This document shows, piece after piece, positions 26,693 through 39,965 of a DNA stretch of 64,000 nt. The stretch covers positions 1,175,670 through 1,239,669 of the forward strand of contig VFFE01007638.1 of the NCBI GenBank assembly GCA_008921705.1, written 5' to 3'. This DNA comes from Burhinus oedicnemus (taxonomy: Eukaryota > Chordata > Aves > Charadriiformes > Burhinidae). The translations under genes and the position numbers were made by a program. Within the stretch, counting starts at the first letter, position 1, and each line of letters opens with the position of its first letter. The notes under the pieces were generated by a model. The model ran no database searches, was not told the origin of the DNA, and worked only from the letters and a program-made list of their open reading frames with translations.

Positions 26693-26870
26693 TTTATGCA
26701 TATTATTGACTTAAAAGCAAAACCAGTTTTGAAAAATGGGAGAAAAGATTGTATATATATTCTATTTAAAAGACAGAGTAGTGGACAAAATTTAGCGGCC
26801 TAATCAAAACTATTCAATGAAATGAGGAAGCATCATACCACACACCATGCTATCAATACACCTCATCCCA

Positions 26871-26890
26871 CCCCCCCCCCAAAAAAAAAA
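26871..26890 (+). repeat. Poly-C / poly-A homopolymer junction
   Basis: Ten C followed directly by ten A. The length is prone to sequencing and assembly error. Confidence 0.85.
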
Positions 26891-28352
26891 GTTGATTAAG
26901 CTATAATCAGCTTCAAAATCTGTCACATCTCTGTAAAAGATGTTGAGATCTAGAAGACAGGGTATCATGTAAGATAAAGCCACTTTTGAATACAGAGATG
27001 AAGTCAGGGCAGCAGAAACCATACCAAAGCAACAAATAAAAAGTGAAACAATTCTATAGTAAACTCTGGTAAAAAGAATCACTTCAAGTAACCATAGGAA
27101 CAACACTATACAAAAAGTGAGATGGAGCTAAGCAATGCGCGAGATGTTAGCATTTAGTGACTGAGGATGAAATGAGGAGCCTTCTACTGCGAGCAGGCCA
27201 CAGATGGATCTGTGTTAAGTGAATAAATACAATTAAATCATGAATAATTCTAAAAGAAGCAATGAAGCAGATTCAAATACAACTCCAAAAGACAGTGTTA
27301 TCTCGGAGGTTATATAAACAGTTCTGAATTATACAGCAAAATAAAAAAGACACTTACCACAATGTTTTTACACAAAGAAAAGAGGATTTTCCAAGGGCAG
27401 ACCAAATACAGTTTCTGTGGTTACATGGAATTAAAACAGTCTAAGATGTGAGACAGAAATTAAGTTAACTCCATTGGCAATAACCTTCACCCAACTTGAT
27501 CACAAGTTATATAAGGGCTACATTAAATATCCTTCAGTTTTCCCTATGCCCTACTTTAATCTGGGCTACCTACTGAATCTATTAACTTACTTGATTACTT
27601 AATAAAAACTACAGTCTGAAAAATAAAAATTCTGAAAAAGTACATACTTATTTCTAAAACAAAATCCTGGTACTCTTTTTAACTTTTAAAATACCAGTCC
27701 ACCGGCCAAAGAAGGTTCTGTGAAACTCTTGTCTGGTCAGCTAGACAGGACTAGGGAATAAAATACTTGGAATGAATGGTAAGGGAAAACATCCCAGGGA
27801 AAATCTTGTTAGGATTTACTGTTATTCTTCATTTATTGATGTCTGTTCCAAAAATATTTCTTTCCATTATTAAAGATTTAATGAAGTAAATTGGAATATT
27901 AAATAAAGACAAAGTAGATTTGAGAAAGGAGCGGGAAGAAGGAAGACAAATTAAAATACTCACTCCTACAAACATTCTGTGTGTTTATAAAGCAGAGTTT
28001 ATATACTTCAAAATTCATGCCAAAGCTAAATCTGTGTAATCTGGAATCAGTGAAATTTCCAGTGCTCATTAAAGAAAATGTCTCAAATTGGGATGGATAA
28101 AGAATTACATATTCTAGTCCTTCTATCAGTTTTCAGGAGACAGTTGGAAATAAGAAGCCACAAACAAAGGTGAGATCCCCGACCACCTGTATGAAATTCT
28201 AAAATATTTGTTCACATAGAATAAGAGTAAATATTTGCTCAGAGCATGTGACTTGGAACTCAAGATATTTTGAGATGATACAGTGCCTCAATACCAAGCT
28301 TAATATTTTGACTGATATCAGCGAATTCACTCCTGGTAACGTGAGTGGAGAT

Positions 28353-28379
28353 TTAAATAAATAAATAAATAGATAGATG
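28353..28379 (+). repeat. (AAAT)n microsatellite with AGAT units
   Basis: About four AAAT units followed by two AGAT units. Confidence 0.8.
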
Positions 28380-31300
28380 GAAAAAAAACCAACCACCAAA
28401 ACACAACATAAAACACACCAGTAATAACAAACTCTACTGACACCACAAAGACAGTAACTAACAATTATAATGTAATGTAAAAGCAAATATTTTTCCTGAA
28501 GTCTGTTAAAAAAGAAATCGTGTCAATAACTACTCATAACTTAAAGACTCGGATAGTAGCAGTTACAGGGCATGTAAGTATAACTGCTGATCTCATTACG
28601 ACCTTAAATTTTCCACAAAAAAAAAGATTAATTCAGAAGATTTGTTTCCAAGTGCAAAACATGCTAACAATTCCTTGCATTTCTGAGTGGATGTGTATAT
28701 GGTAATTATCGCACATTTGGACTGAGTGCTTCTTTTTGTGCACAGGGATAAGGGCACCATACATATAGAAAAATGTCTGGGTTTTCTCCTTCCTCATCAT
28801 CAAAAAGTTAACTTGGGGCCTCCAGAACAGGGGTAAAAAAAAGGAAAGGTAAATTCAAAAGATCAAAAGCTTTCTCCTGAACTAAGAAAGAAAGCAATTA
28901 AAGAATCCAAAAAAAGGTATACTGCAAGAGATTTTAATGAAAAAAGTCATCATCTTTATCATGCACTGGACAAATGGTATCCAGCTATTGAGCAGAAGGC
29001 GGAGAAACTAAGTTGCTTATACTTAAAACACCATTTCCATATAAGCATTTTTAATTGCTTTCAGATGCTTTTAGATCTTAGTAGTGATTAATTTCATTCA
29101 GCAGACATGAGTAGGTGCTTGTGTTCCAAAAGCTTGTAAATTTTTGGCACTTGGTCTAATAAAAGATAAAACTTCCATAAAAACTTTGCCTCTAGTTTCT
29201 TTAAACAAAAACCATACTAGAAACTCAACAAGTAAAATATTCATCCAAGTAGTAATTTTCTAGTATAGCTACAAAACACGTTCTGTAATCAGCCATGGAC
29301 AGTACATGAAAAAGAACTGGCCAGGAACTCTTCCTCAGGAGAAGATACAGATGAATATTTTTTTTTCGGTTGGGAAAGATTGTAATAAGAAAAAGAGTGT
29401 AGACCTGCAGTTGTAAGCTGCAGGATGCAAGCCTGCCCTCCAAGCCAAAGAACAGCTCTGAACTGTTTTATTTATTGGTACAGACGCAGCCATAAAAGTC
29501 ATATTCTTTACAGGAACAGTAGCCTAAATAGTAGCATCTCTTGCCCAGATCTTCCTGGAGTGTAAGCATTTGGGGTTTTTTTCATTTAACTTAAGAGTTA
29601 TCTACTATGATAATACTTAATTATTTCAGTTCTACGTACATGTCACCTCCTCGTAACAGTCCTTCTATATAAAATTTTAGCCCAAGTGATAAGAGAAATC
29701 AATTTAAAGAGAAATCTAAGTCATTTACATTTTATATAGAAATGTTCTTATGATTGTATTTTAAAAATAAAAATCTAAATCCTATTTCATAATGAGTTAT
29801 TCCATATTCCACAAACATGAAGCTCACATTGTTATATACTATAAAGGCAAAAGTGCTATATTTTTTGTCATTCACCTCTAGGAGTATGTCGTCCTCAGTG
29901 TGTTCAGCATCTGTATATCTGAGACTTCAAAGGCCGAATATAATTTGAGCTTTCAATAGAGGAAAAAAATCACTTTAAAAATTGTTTTGTCACACAGTGA
30001 CTGAGTGCACAGGAACCACTGTTTTCTTCCACTTGAATGAAATATTAATCTACTAGAATCTTTTGAGATACTTTTCAAAACAAATGTACTGATTCATAAG
30101 AAATCACCTTTCTCTTCTCAAATACTTGCATTGAATACTGATGGAGTGCTGAAAATCATTTGTGTTTTGTTGTTTGGTTTTTTTTGTTGGTAGTCTGGTA
30201 CTTGCAAAAAGAATGTACTGGTGTGATGCAATAAGTTACCTGGTTATTAAATCCCGCAAGTAACGTAGGCCTTTTATTCCCATATTCACATATATTTACT
30301 GAGAAAGGGTACGGGGAAAACCTATCATTGTTTGCACTGTGTTAAGCAGCTTTCCTCAACACCTGAAGTCCAAGCTTAAGTGACATTACAGAGGCAGTAT
30401 TCTAATACAGTAATTGTATCTGGGTCTCCGCATACTGGATTGATGCATTACAGCATATGAATTAAGGAATTAGTTTACTGTCAAAAGAAAACATAAAAGT
30501 GACGTCATCCTTTTTTGTACTGATGTTGTTTATTTAAGATCCTACCCTTGATTTTCACGGTTCCCAGCAAGGTAGCTCCAGTAACCTGATGTAATCATAA
30601 ATGGAGATTACTGGAATACGCAGCTGACACCATCTCATGTTTTGAATTCTGTATTTCCACTATAAGTACCACAAACATTCTTTTAAAAAAGCAGCCTGCA
30701 GAAAGCAATGCTGTCCTATTAACTTGCCTCTCAATAAGGGCAACTGGATTGTTCAAGCCATGTATGTGGTCTTAGTGCCTATGATATCAGACAGCATAAC
30801 GAATACAGAAAAAAGGAAATTTAGTAGATGCATCTGCCCATTTAAAACACTCCCTGCAACTTGTTCTACTTCCCCTGTGTCAATCTAAATCTCAGCCACC
30901 ACCTAACGAAAAGGTAATGTTGACAAAACCTTACTTTTCAGTAAAACTTGTCAGTACGCTGTCTGTCTATCTGACATTGCTATGGATTTTGATGAGTTAA
31001 AATGACTCGGTGACATTATTAATTTTGTCTTGACTAGGTGCAGTTTTCCTTTTCCCAGCTTACTCAGTCCTCGCATGCTACTGTTTTCATAGTCAGAAAC
31101 TAATACATCATTAATTGATGACCTCATCAAAGCAATGTAGTAACTAACATTCTCCTCAATCTAAGATTTCTTTCTAAATGTCCACAGTAGTCACGTCTCT
31201 AATACCAGCAGTAACAGTTTACTCTTTGCTGACAGCTTGAACACAGTATCTCATTGCAATTAAGAGTGGATTGAAAGGACATGATTTAAGAGTTACTTGT

Positions 31301-31513
31301 AAGACATTCATAACTAAAAAACATTTCAGAAAGACAAAATAAAGCCTTCTGTATACAGGCTGTTGTAAGAGGACAACCCCTGAAAGCAATGATATAAATA
31401 CTGCAACAACGTAGCTTTGTAACCTCTCAACAGTCACAAACTAATAGACAATAGCAAACAAACAAACTTGTATTACATTAAATAAGGTGGTTATACCAAC
31501 TCATAAAGAAGAA

Positions 31514-31574
31514 CTCTCTCTCTCTCCCCCCCCTTCTCTCTCTCTTTCTCTCCGTCACACACACACACAAACAA
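31514..31574 (+). repeat. Compound (CT)n-(C)n-(CT)n-(CA)n microsatellite
   Basis: CT dinucleotides, a run of C, further CT and TTTCTC units, then about seven CA units. All on one strand, this makes a 40-base pure pyrimidine tract followed by alternating CA. Confidence 0.92.
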
Positions 31575-34500
31575 TTTTTTTAGCCCCTTTCCTACCCGTT
31601 GCCATCCCAGTCTGTTTGCCTTTCCAATTGCTGCCTCAGGCACACAGCAACCAACCAAGATAGCTACCTATTTTTGCATCTTGAAGGAATAAAAGAAGTC
31701 TTCTCACCGGAAGAAAGTAAAATGAGGTTTTCAAACTTAGCATTTTGAATGCATGGACCAACAGTTTTCATAAACCACAAGCTCTGGAGGCAGCTCCATG
31801 TGCAATAACTGACAGATCATTTTATATTTGCAATACAGTTCATCAGCAAATCTTTCTACATGCTTAACTTCACATCACAATACAGTTCTGACATAAATAC
31901 TTTTCAATTTCCAACCAAGAAGAAAAAAGTTAAGCAACTTGCAGACAGACTATCTAGAATGAAGTTTGTGCAACAATCTGGCCCCGAAATCCTGAGCCTA
32001 GGACTTGAACCAGAACAACGTTCCTCTTCAAAAACCTTGTCCCAGTTAAGAATATTTTATGATAGCTCTAATATACTGCATAGCACAACATTAGTAACAA
32101 CAATGCAGTGCACTGTGAACAACTGATAGTGGAGTCATTATAATTCTGATAGTACGTTATCCTGTCTTATAAAATTCATGCAGGAAATGTTACTAGAGCT
32201 GTAAGTCATAAGGACAACTTATAGTGACTGGTTGTCCTTGGAAAACCGATAAAGTTCATTTTGTGTTCAGTAAGTTTGTTTCCTGAAAGGTTAGATATGA
32301 TGTGATCATTAGATGCTTGACCCTTCCAAGCTGCTCTCAAACACAGATAACTTAAAACAAATATAAATAAAAATCAATTAATACATTACTTAGCTCATTC
32401 TTTTTTGCTTGAGTTGTAGTCTTCTAAAGCTGACCAGATACAATAATGCTTGCTTGCATACTTTTCTTGAAGGTATCACCTACTTGAGTAAATTTGTAAG
32501 TTCACCGACATCCTAGATCCTATAACAAAAATACCTGTGCTACCTGACATCTTTTCTGGATATTCCCGTAAGTCCTTGCATGAGAACTGGAAAACTCCAC
32601 AGCACACATTGTTCTTAACCAGGAGACAATAATATTAAAAAATGACATTTGACTCCACCCACCAAAAAAACCCACCCCAAAGCAAGTTAAATACATTAAG
32701 CTGAAGTTTTTTCCTGTACTTTAGAGAATCCCAATACATGATAATGAAATCATGGACCATAACTTTGGAATATATACATCTGAAGTCATCCTTTACTGAA
32801 TGCAGTATGTAGCGCTACTAGCAGATCAAATATAAAATGAAGACAAAAAAATATCATTCACCCTTCACTGATCATGTCACACAAGCACATAGGTAGTCTA
32901 ATTCTACAGGAAAGGAGACAGGCATCTTGATAGCATCCAAGAACTTCATGTCAACATGATGACACAGAACCATAGTTAGCAATGTAATGATGCTGAGCTT
33001 TGTACCAGATCTTGCTACCCTTGCTCTAACAAGTACCATCTTACTATATTGCTATAGCAATCAACATAATTCACATGAGAGACTAACGTGTTTGTAAGAC
33101 CAAAATATTATTCCAAATCCAGCAGCTCGGGTTCATTTCTAGTTGCAGTGTTTAATAAAATAATATTCTGTATTTGATGTTTAAAACAGCAATGCACTGT
33201 TTGCTCTGTAAAAGGTTAGTTTTGAACTAATTACAAATTAGATGATTTGGAATCGAATTATTTTGGCTAAACATTCTCATTAAAAATCAAGAAGGATTGG
33301 AAAAATATCAGGTTTATTATAAGAAAAATTGCAAAAACAGGAGCATGATTATATTGATGTTTTTCTGTTTAAAGACTCTGCCTGAAATCTGAGCTGCAAT
33401 GCAGTCTCACTATTTCCCACAACTGGTAAGCTTACATTTTGAATAATTTAATTTTATGAAACAATCAGTGTACTCTGCAATACGTATCTTTTCAATAACT
33501 TTTTCATTTCACTTACAAATAATAGCAGGTTGGAATTCAGTAAGCTATAGAAAACGCTTCCATTACCAGGTCCAAATTTAGTCACTAGTAACTTCACCAC
33601 GTATCTGTATTTAAGAGTAAGACTTCAACTGTTTTCTTTTGTATCAAGAGTTTGGTGGGGTTTTTTTATTTTGTTTTGGTTTGCATGTTACTTGTTTTAC
33701 AGAAAACCCTGATGATAAAATACCATCATCTTTTGAAAAGTGGGGGTCTTTTCCCCCAAGATGTTAAATATACTTTTATGATCTGGAACAAGAAACTGGA
33801 ATTTGGGTGAGGGTCGCTTCTAAAGTCAGAGACACATTTTTTTACTGATCGTGTTAAATCTACCCTGACTTAGCAAAGCTACATATATCTGAAAACTATG
33901 ACACATCATGAGAGGCTTTACTAGTATCTTCTAATAGTTCATCTTCACAGAATACGGTGCTTCAACTGGGATCCTACATAACTGGTACAGAAATACAATT
34001 CTTATGGGGAAATTCACAAACCAATACCATTACACCCTTAGCCTTCAGAGGGCAAAATTATTCTGTGATCCAGGAAGAAACAAAAAATTCCTATCTCAGA
34101 TTTTCCACTGAAAGGTAATAAATCTGCGCACATCACAACCTAATACTAAATGAGTAGTTACAAGATGCAAGTAAAAGAGAGAATTCACTAGCTTATAGCT
34201 ACGCTGTAAAATAACTTTACTCCTCAGTTCCTTCTTGAGTACCTTGAGCATGTCAAGGTACCTGACTATCCTCACTGCTTAAATAATTAATCCCAGAGAC
34301 TCTTTTGAAGTGCACCAACTTGTTGCCTTTATATCAAAAAAGCTGGGAGCATTTCTGGAAACGGTTCAGTCCAGGCACTCCTCTCAACAGGCAGTGGGTG
34401 AACCTGCATGAGGTTAGACTCTCTGACTGACAGAGTCTTCCAACAGTGTCCTCTAGGCTTTGAATATACGTAGTGTCGTATGGTATAATAATGCAAAAGG

Positions 34501-34954
34501 TACAAGTTGTTATTGATCAGAACTTCTTAATAAAAAAGGTTCTATTTCTGCAAGTAATTCTTGGTTTTAGAAAGATTTTATGACCAAAACCGCTATGCCT
34601 ACGTGGTTTATTGTGAGCAAAGATACTCAAAGCCTTCTCATGCTCAGAAATGGCTAGAAAGAAAATAGTTGCCAGAAGCAAATGTGGTTAAATGGCTTTA
34701 GATTCACAAATACTTTATAATCTCCCTGCTTGGAGATCTTCCATACATTTGCCTATAATTAACCATGTAGTCACATTCTATTTTCTTACAAAGAGCTGCT
34801 GAAGTCACTAAATGTTCACAGGAGTCTGATCCTTGGATTACTGGGACTGCAAAATAAATTCTTATATGGCAGTATTTTCTGCTCAAGTACTATAAAAAAT
34901 TTCATTTTAACACAACATTTAAAATGAAGGCCAAGGAGAAAAATATGTAAAGTC

Positions 34955-34990
34955 AGGAAACAATGAATTTGCATATGCCTGGGATTATAC
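34955..34990. promoter_or_regulatory. Candidate SOX/POU/OTX motif cluster
   Basis: AACAATG (34959-34965, SOX type), one base, then the exact octamer ATTTGCAT (34967-34974, POU type), then GGGATTA (34981-34987, OTX/bicoid type). Three neural or eye-related motif classes fall in 30 bases. The SOX-POU order and spacing are not those of the classic SOX2-OCT4 composite. Confidence 0.25.
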
Positions 34991-36459
34991 AGCTAAACAC
35001 TCAAGTTCCCACTGTGTCTTGTATTCTTACTCTAATAGTTGCTGAAACAATTATTTGATTTGGGGATTTTTATCGAATTTGTGGCTACATGGGAAATCAA
35101 CTTAATTATTAACTAGTGAATGTAAGGGACTCATTGGAACTTAAACTAGTGAGCTTCCAGAACTGGTTTTCAGTAATAAAGTCTTTTGGGATAAAGTAGA
35201 AGATAGCTAGCCATTCAACAGGATGGTAATGTGACAAAATCATGACAATGTTTTCAGAAGAGGACAGGTGGCCTAAATTACACCTTAATTATGATTTTTA
35301 AAACTATGAAATAATATATTTACAGAGTTGAGTCAGTATATCTTCTCACTGATATATCAACTAGTGAACACAATAGAAGCTTTCACATTAATTATAATGA
35401 CTACTTCCTTAATGAAGTGCAAAAATGTTAGTGTAATCTGATTCAGTTTCTTAAATTAGGTTATAGTTTATCAGTCTGAAAGCAGGATTTTGTTGCTTAT
35501 TTTTACAATCAGTTAGTTCAGCCCCAACAGATAAACAGTATATCACCCTATAACACCCATCAAAAGCAATGCTAACATTCAAAATTATTAAACTCTAATA
35601 ACCAGAACACTGTGTTAACATGGAATGCATTTTAAAAGCGATAGCCACTCAATTTTATTAATGCACATCTTTTAACCAACACAGGATTACAAAATGTACA
35701 CACCATATAAAATAAATAACTGAATAATAGGTTTGCTTCTCAAGATTACTAGGTGTGTAACTCAAAGTTTTCATTTCTAGCCCCTGGAATACTCATAGAA
35801 ATATTCACTTCGATACATTAAACACATTTTAAGACCTTACAGGATTGAGCCTATCAGGAAAAAATGCTTCCAACTACAGATTTTGTTTCCTGGCAATATC
35901 CAATATGATGTGGATATAATAACAACGATAATTATATTTTAAACATTCTTTCAGTTCTGCCTAATACAACATCAATAACTGTGAGCCAGAGAAAATGAAA
36001 TTATTTAATTATGTGATTAATCTTTCTTTAAACACCAAATAATTCCATCTTCTACTTCAGCAGAAATGTTGCCACACTTTATCAACAGCTGCATCTGTGA
36101 ACTCCATTTGTCCTCCAAGCTGAAATAATCTATACAAAACCTTTAAACTCTCTCCTTACTCTAACCCCCCATAAAAATGCTTTGTGGCTCCAAGAGTTTT
36201 GTACAGGATTGAAGTTGGAATATACTTTTATTGATTCAGACACACAGAAAGGGAAAAAATAAGGATGAGTTTAGAAATTATATCTTTAGATTATCACTTA
36301 AGAGAAAAACAGAATAGGAGTTTAATACAGGAAAGTAGTTATAATTCATACACATGAAACATTTCAGAGGAAGCTTAATGTCTTCACCTTAGAAAAGAGT
36401 CTGGTATCAGACACGGAATAGGTGGACAGAAGTAACTATCGTAAAGCAAATATTTTCAA

Positions 36460-36478
36460 AATAATAATAATAATAATA
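36460..36478 (+). repeat. (AAT)n microsatellite
   Basis: Six AAT units. A short (GA)n run follows about 90 bp later at 36572-36584. Confidence 0.8.
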
Positions 36479-38174
36479 GCAACAATAATCACTGAGATTT
36501 ATTTATTAATTAATAAACATGTAAGGTGCTTTGAAATTACTATTTTTTTTAATTCACAAAGATATACCTATAGAGAGAGAGAGACATATAGATATATGAA
36601 GTAGTATTCCTATCATGCCCTATAAAAGTGATTTCCAAAGGCACTTTATATTCACATTTTCTCTTTGAGAAAAAGATGCAGTTCCTGAAATAAGTACAAG
36701 AGTTTTGTAGTTACTCGTTTCATCACCTGTAGATTACAGACTCAGCAAGCCACGCTGCAGAAGAATTAAGTCAGGAGCTTTACAAAATAGTTTCAAAACC
36801 TAAAAATACTTAATTACCAAAAAAAAATTTAATTTGAAAACTGAAGGGAATTTCTTTTCAAATTTCATATGAAAAATAATGGAAATATCATTTTATATGT
36901 TATATAGCAACTACAGACATAAAAATACAGAGCACAATGTATATCATACACTCTGCTCAGGAACTACAGCACTCCTTTTCTGATTAATTACAATTATCTA
37001 CCGTTTCAACTTTACACAACTTTTGAAGCCTTCTAAGCACATTAGCCAAGAAAAGATCCGGAGTACACAGAGATATGCGGATCAAAGTTAACTATGATGA
37101 GACATCTAGTTTTGGAAGGGCTTCAAGGCGTTACCTAGATAAGCCTGAAAAGTCAGTACACCTGTCTGAACCTACACCAAACTCTTCTTTTTTCTGACTA
37201 CATCATTTGTAACATAGGCAGATTTTAATTCTCTGGACAATTCAAGAAGCTCTTCATTTCCTGTTACTGCACATTTCTCATTTTGTCACACCTTCAAAGG
37301 TCCTACATTTATTTTAATAAACAGAAGACTGTCTTTTGTCAGCTGACCAGTCTTTTCTTAAGTTGGGAACATTCTGTAAGTTGACTCTAATGAAAGACAG
37401 TGGTTAGATCAGCAATTGTGGGTAATATTTATGAATCTTGCGATAAAAATGGACAGAATATCACCCAAGAGGTGATCCTCACTCCTTCAATTTATGCTCC
37501 CTTAAAAAAATGTGGAATGTTATTTTTTTTTCCCTTTTGCTTCTCAATATAGTCCCTAAATCTCGGCTTGGTCCCTAAATACTTCTCTAAGCTGAATCCA
37601 TTCTAAGTGATGATGCAACATTCTTTGCATGGATTTACATATTAGACCAATAACAATACATTTTCAAGGATTCCTTCACTTACAATCATGAAATTTCATG
37701 AGAAGTCTCAGCATACAGTTTTGTACCAATATTATTTGCACACATAAACAATGCATGCAGAACCAGCCCCTTTAGAAACCAGGATTTCTGCCTTTAAATG
37801 TGCATTTCTGTATCATGCAGCAGATTTCAGAAAAAGGAAAATTTTCAAGTAAAAAATCATACGTTAAATCATAGCGTTATGTATCCTAGATATACCTAAT
37901 AATTGCAGATCTCTGTTATTTAAAGAGCATTAAATAGCACATAATTGTTTGTGTGATCACTTACACTCTTTTGTAGGCAGGAAGGAAACTTAGTTATTAT
38001 ACTCAGATCATTAAATCAATCAGAAAGCTTAAAAAGAAGAATTTGTTACCAAAAAGAGAGAGAGAAGTGGGGGGGAAGCACTTAACAATGTGGTACTTCG
38101 ATTTTTTTCTGCTTAGAGCTGAATCCTAACAGGAAATTCAAACTTCAAAAACTTCTCAAGCAAGGAGTCATCTT

Positions 38175-38597
38175 AGGACCACAAAGATGGTTAAGGGATT
38201 GGAGCACCTGACATATGAAGAGAGGCTGAGAGAGCTTGGACTGTTCAACCTGGAAAAGGCTCAAGGGAGATCTTATCAACGTGTATGAATACCTGATGGG
38301 GGCGGGGGTGTAAACAAGATGGAGCCAGACTCTTCTCAGTGTTGCCCAATGGGCACAAATTGAAATACAGGAAATTCCATTAAAAAGTAAGAAAAAATGT
38401 TTTATTTTGAGAGTAGTCAAACACTGGAACAGGTTGCAAATAGATCTTGTGGAGTCTCCATCCTTGAAGATGCTCAAACTCCAACTGGAGACAGCCCTGA
38501 ACAACCTGCTCTGTGTCACCCTACTTTGACCAGGGGAGGCCGGACTAGATGATCTCCAGCAGTGCCCGCCAACCTCTACTATTCTGTGGTTCTATGA
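38175..38597 (+). mobile_element. CR1 non-LTR retrotransposon, diverged 5'-truncated copy
   Basis: About 420 bp of CR1 3' sequence. Recognisable segments are GGTTAAGGGATTGGAGCACC, AGAGAGGCTGAGAGAGCTTG, CACTGGAACAGGTTGC, GGAGGCCGGACTAGATGATC and the terminal CTATTCTGTGGTTCTATGAG. It is clearly more diverged than the copy at 16609, with small insertions such as a G-rich stretch near 38300. The open frame on its minus strand (38145-38519) is only a shadow of the repeat. The insertion is antisense to DACH1. Confidence 0.93.
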
Positions 38598-39176
38598 GTA
38601 CACAGTGAAAACATGGAAGAAAATGTTCACAAGTGACAAGAATCTTCTAGTATCAACTAATGTGGCAGCACATAACTGCATCTGCATCTCCTATTGCAGT
38701 TATAGCAGTTCTTCCTTTGTAGGGCTCTTACAGCGGTTTTGGTACTTATTCACAATGTAGATGCACAAATGTTCATTGACTTGAACTCATAAAATCAGAT
38801 TATAAGCCTATTTTTATACTTGCCCGTCTATAAAATGCTGGAATGACTGTCATGTAGTGCTGATGTCATGACGTTCCTTACCTCTGCTGAGCCATGCTCC
38901 GTGGAACACTATACCCCAGAGTTTGCTCCTAACAGTGTCAGTGCTTGCATTTTTTGTGCTGCTTACGATTCAATACCACCACAATGGGAAAAAATCATGC
39001 TCACCCCTTCTGTTGTGGTAAGCCATGTAATGTGAAACCAGTTCAAACTTAATAGCGATTTCATTTAAACCTTTCCTCTTTTGCAAGAGACTCACAAAGC
39101 ATTACCATCCTAAAAGGATTCGATGAATGATAACCTTACATATGCCTATTTTCTTTAATTTTGAATTATTTTCTTC

Positions 39177-39192
39177 TTTTTTTTTTTTTTAA
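39177..39192 (+). repeat. Poly-T tract
   Basis: About 14 consecutive T. Confidence 0.8.
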
Positions 39193-39468
39193 TCATCATT
39201 TTAAAAAGATCTACATCTGGCTTTGTGGGCTGATAGTCTAAGAAATTGGATCTGTGTTTTTAGTGCCGTGTATTTTTATCATTAACTTGTTATGACCAAC
39301 TTTAAAGGACTAGAGAGGAACTGGATACTTTAGGCATTGGTTGTGGTTTTAAGCTGTTTTCTTAGAACAAAAAAAAAAAGCAAAAAAACCCCCAGAAGAT
39401 ATTATATCAAGACGAGATCTGTTCTTATGTATTAACTGTAACACAAAACCCCAAATGATACTGTTGAC

Positions 39469-39965
39469 AAGGGTTTTTTTCCTGTCTGCCTCTTTTTGGC
39501 CTGCTTATTTGTCTCTGACTTCTTTCATGTCATCTCCTTTCTACTTTTCACATGCATTTTTTCCTTTGATATTTTCCTGCCTTACTTCCCCCAAATAATT
39601 CCCCTTTGCTTCTGCAATTTTTGATCTCTCCCTCATAAACACGAATGCTTCTGCCCTGTAAAAACTTCTGTCCTTTCCCCACATAGACCTTATCTATTAT
39701 TCTCATGTTGCATTCATGCTGTACCCACTCTATTTCCTTTACTAGATTTTATCCTGTATGTCCTATTGTATGAGATATTTTAATCCCGACCCATTTTTTT
39801 TGCTGGTCCTATCTGCCCAGACTACCACTGTGAGTCCTACCAACTTGCTTGCCCACACTCTCAGTCTCATCCCTCCTTCCCTCTGCTTACTTTATAACTC
39901 TCTCTTACTAACCTTAGTTGTCTGACTTCATTTTGTCACTCCTCTTGATCTTTAGCCTTTTGAAA
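39469..39965 (+). other. Strand-asymmetric pyrimidine-rich segment
   Basis: About 500 bases dominated by C and T on the plus strand (for example CTTACTTCCCCCAAATAATT and CTCTCAGTCTCATCCCTCCT-like stretches), with few purine runs. It is not a simple tandem repeat and no gene is recognised in it. In the DACH1 transcript it would be purine-rich. Confidence 0.5.

Noticed and set aside
26810..27106. 98-codon hydrophobic open frame on the minus strand
   Set aside because: It includes the translated poly-C/poly-A junction (GGGG run) and has no family resemblance.
34370..34460. Possible very old CR1 tail (AGGCAGTGGGTGAACCTGCA...GAGTCTTCCAACAGTG)
   Set aside because: Resemblance to a CR1 3' end is too weak and the expected terminal repeat units are absent.
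38145..38519. 124-codon open frame on the minus strand
   Set aside because: It is the reverse strand of a CR1 retrotransposon fragment and does not encode a CR1 protein.
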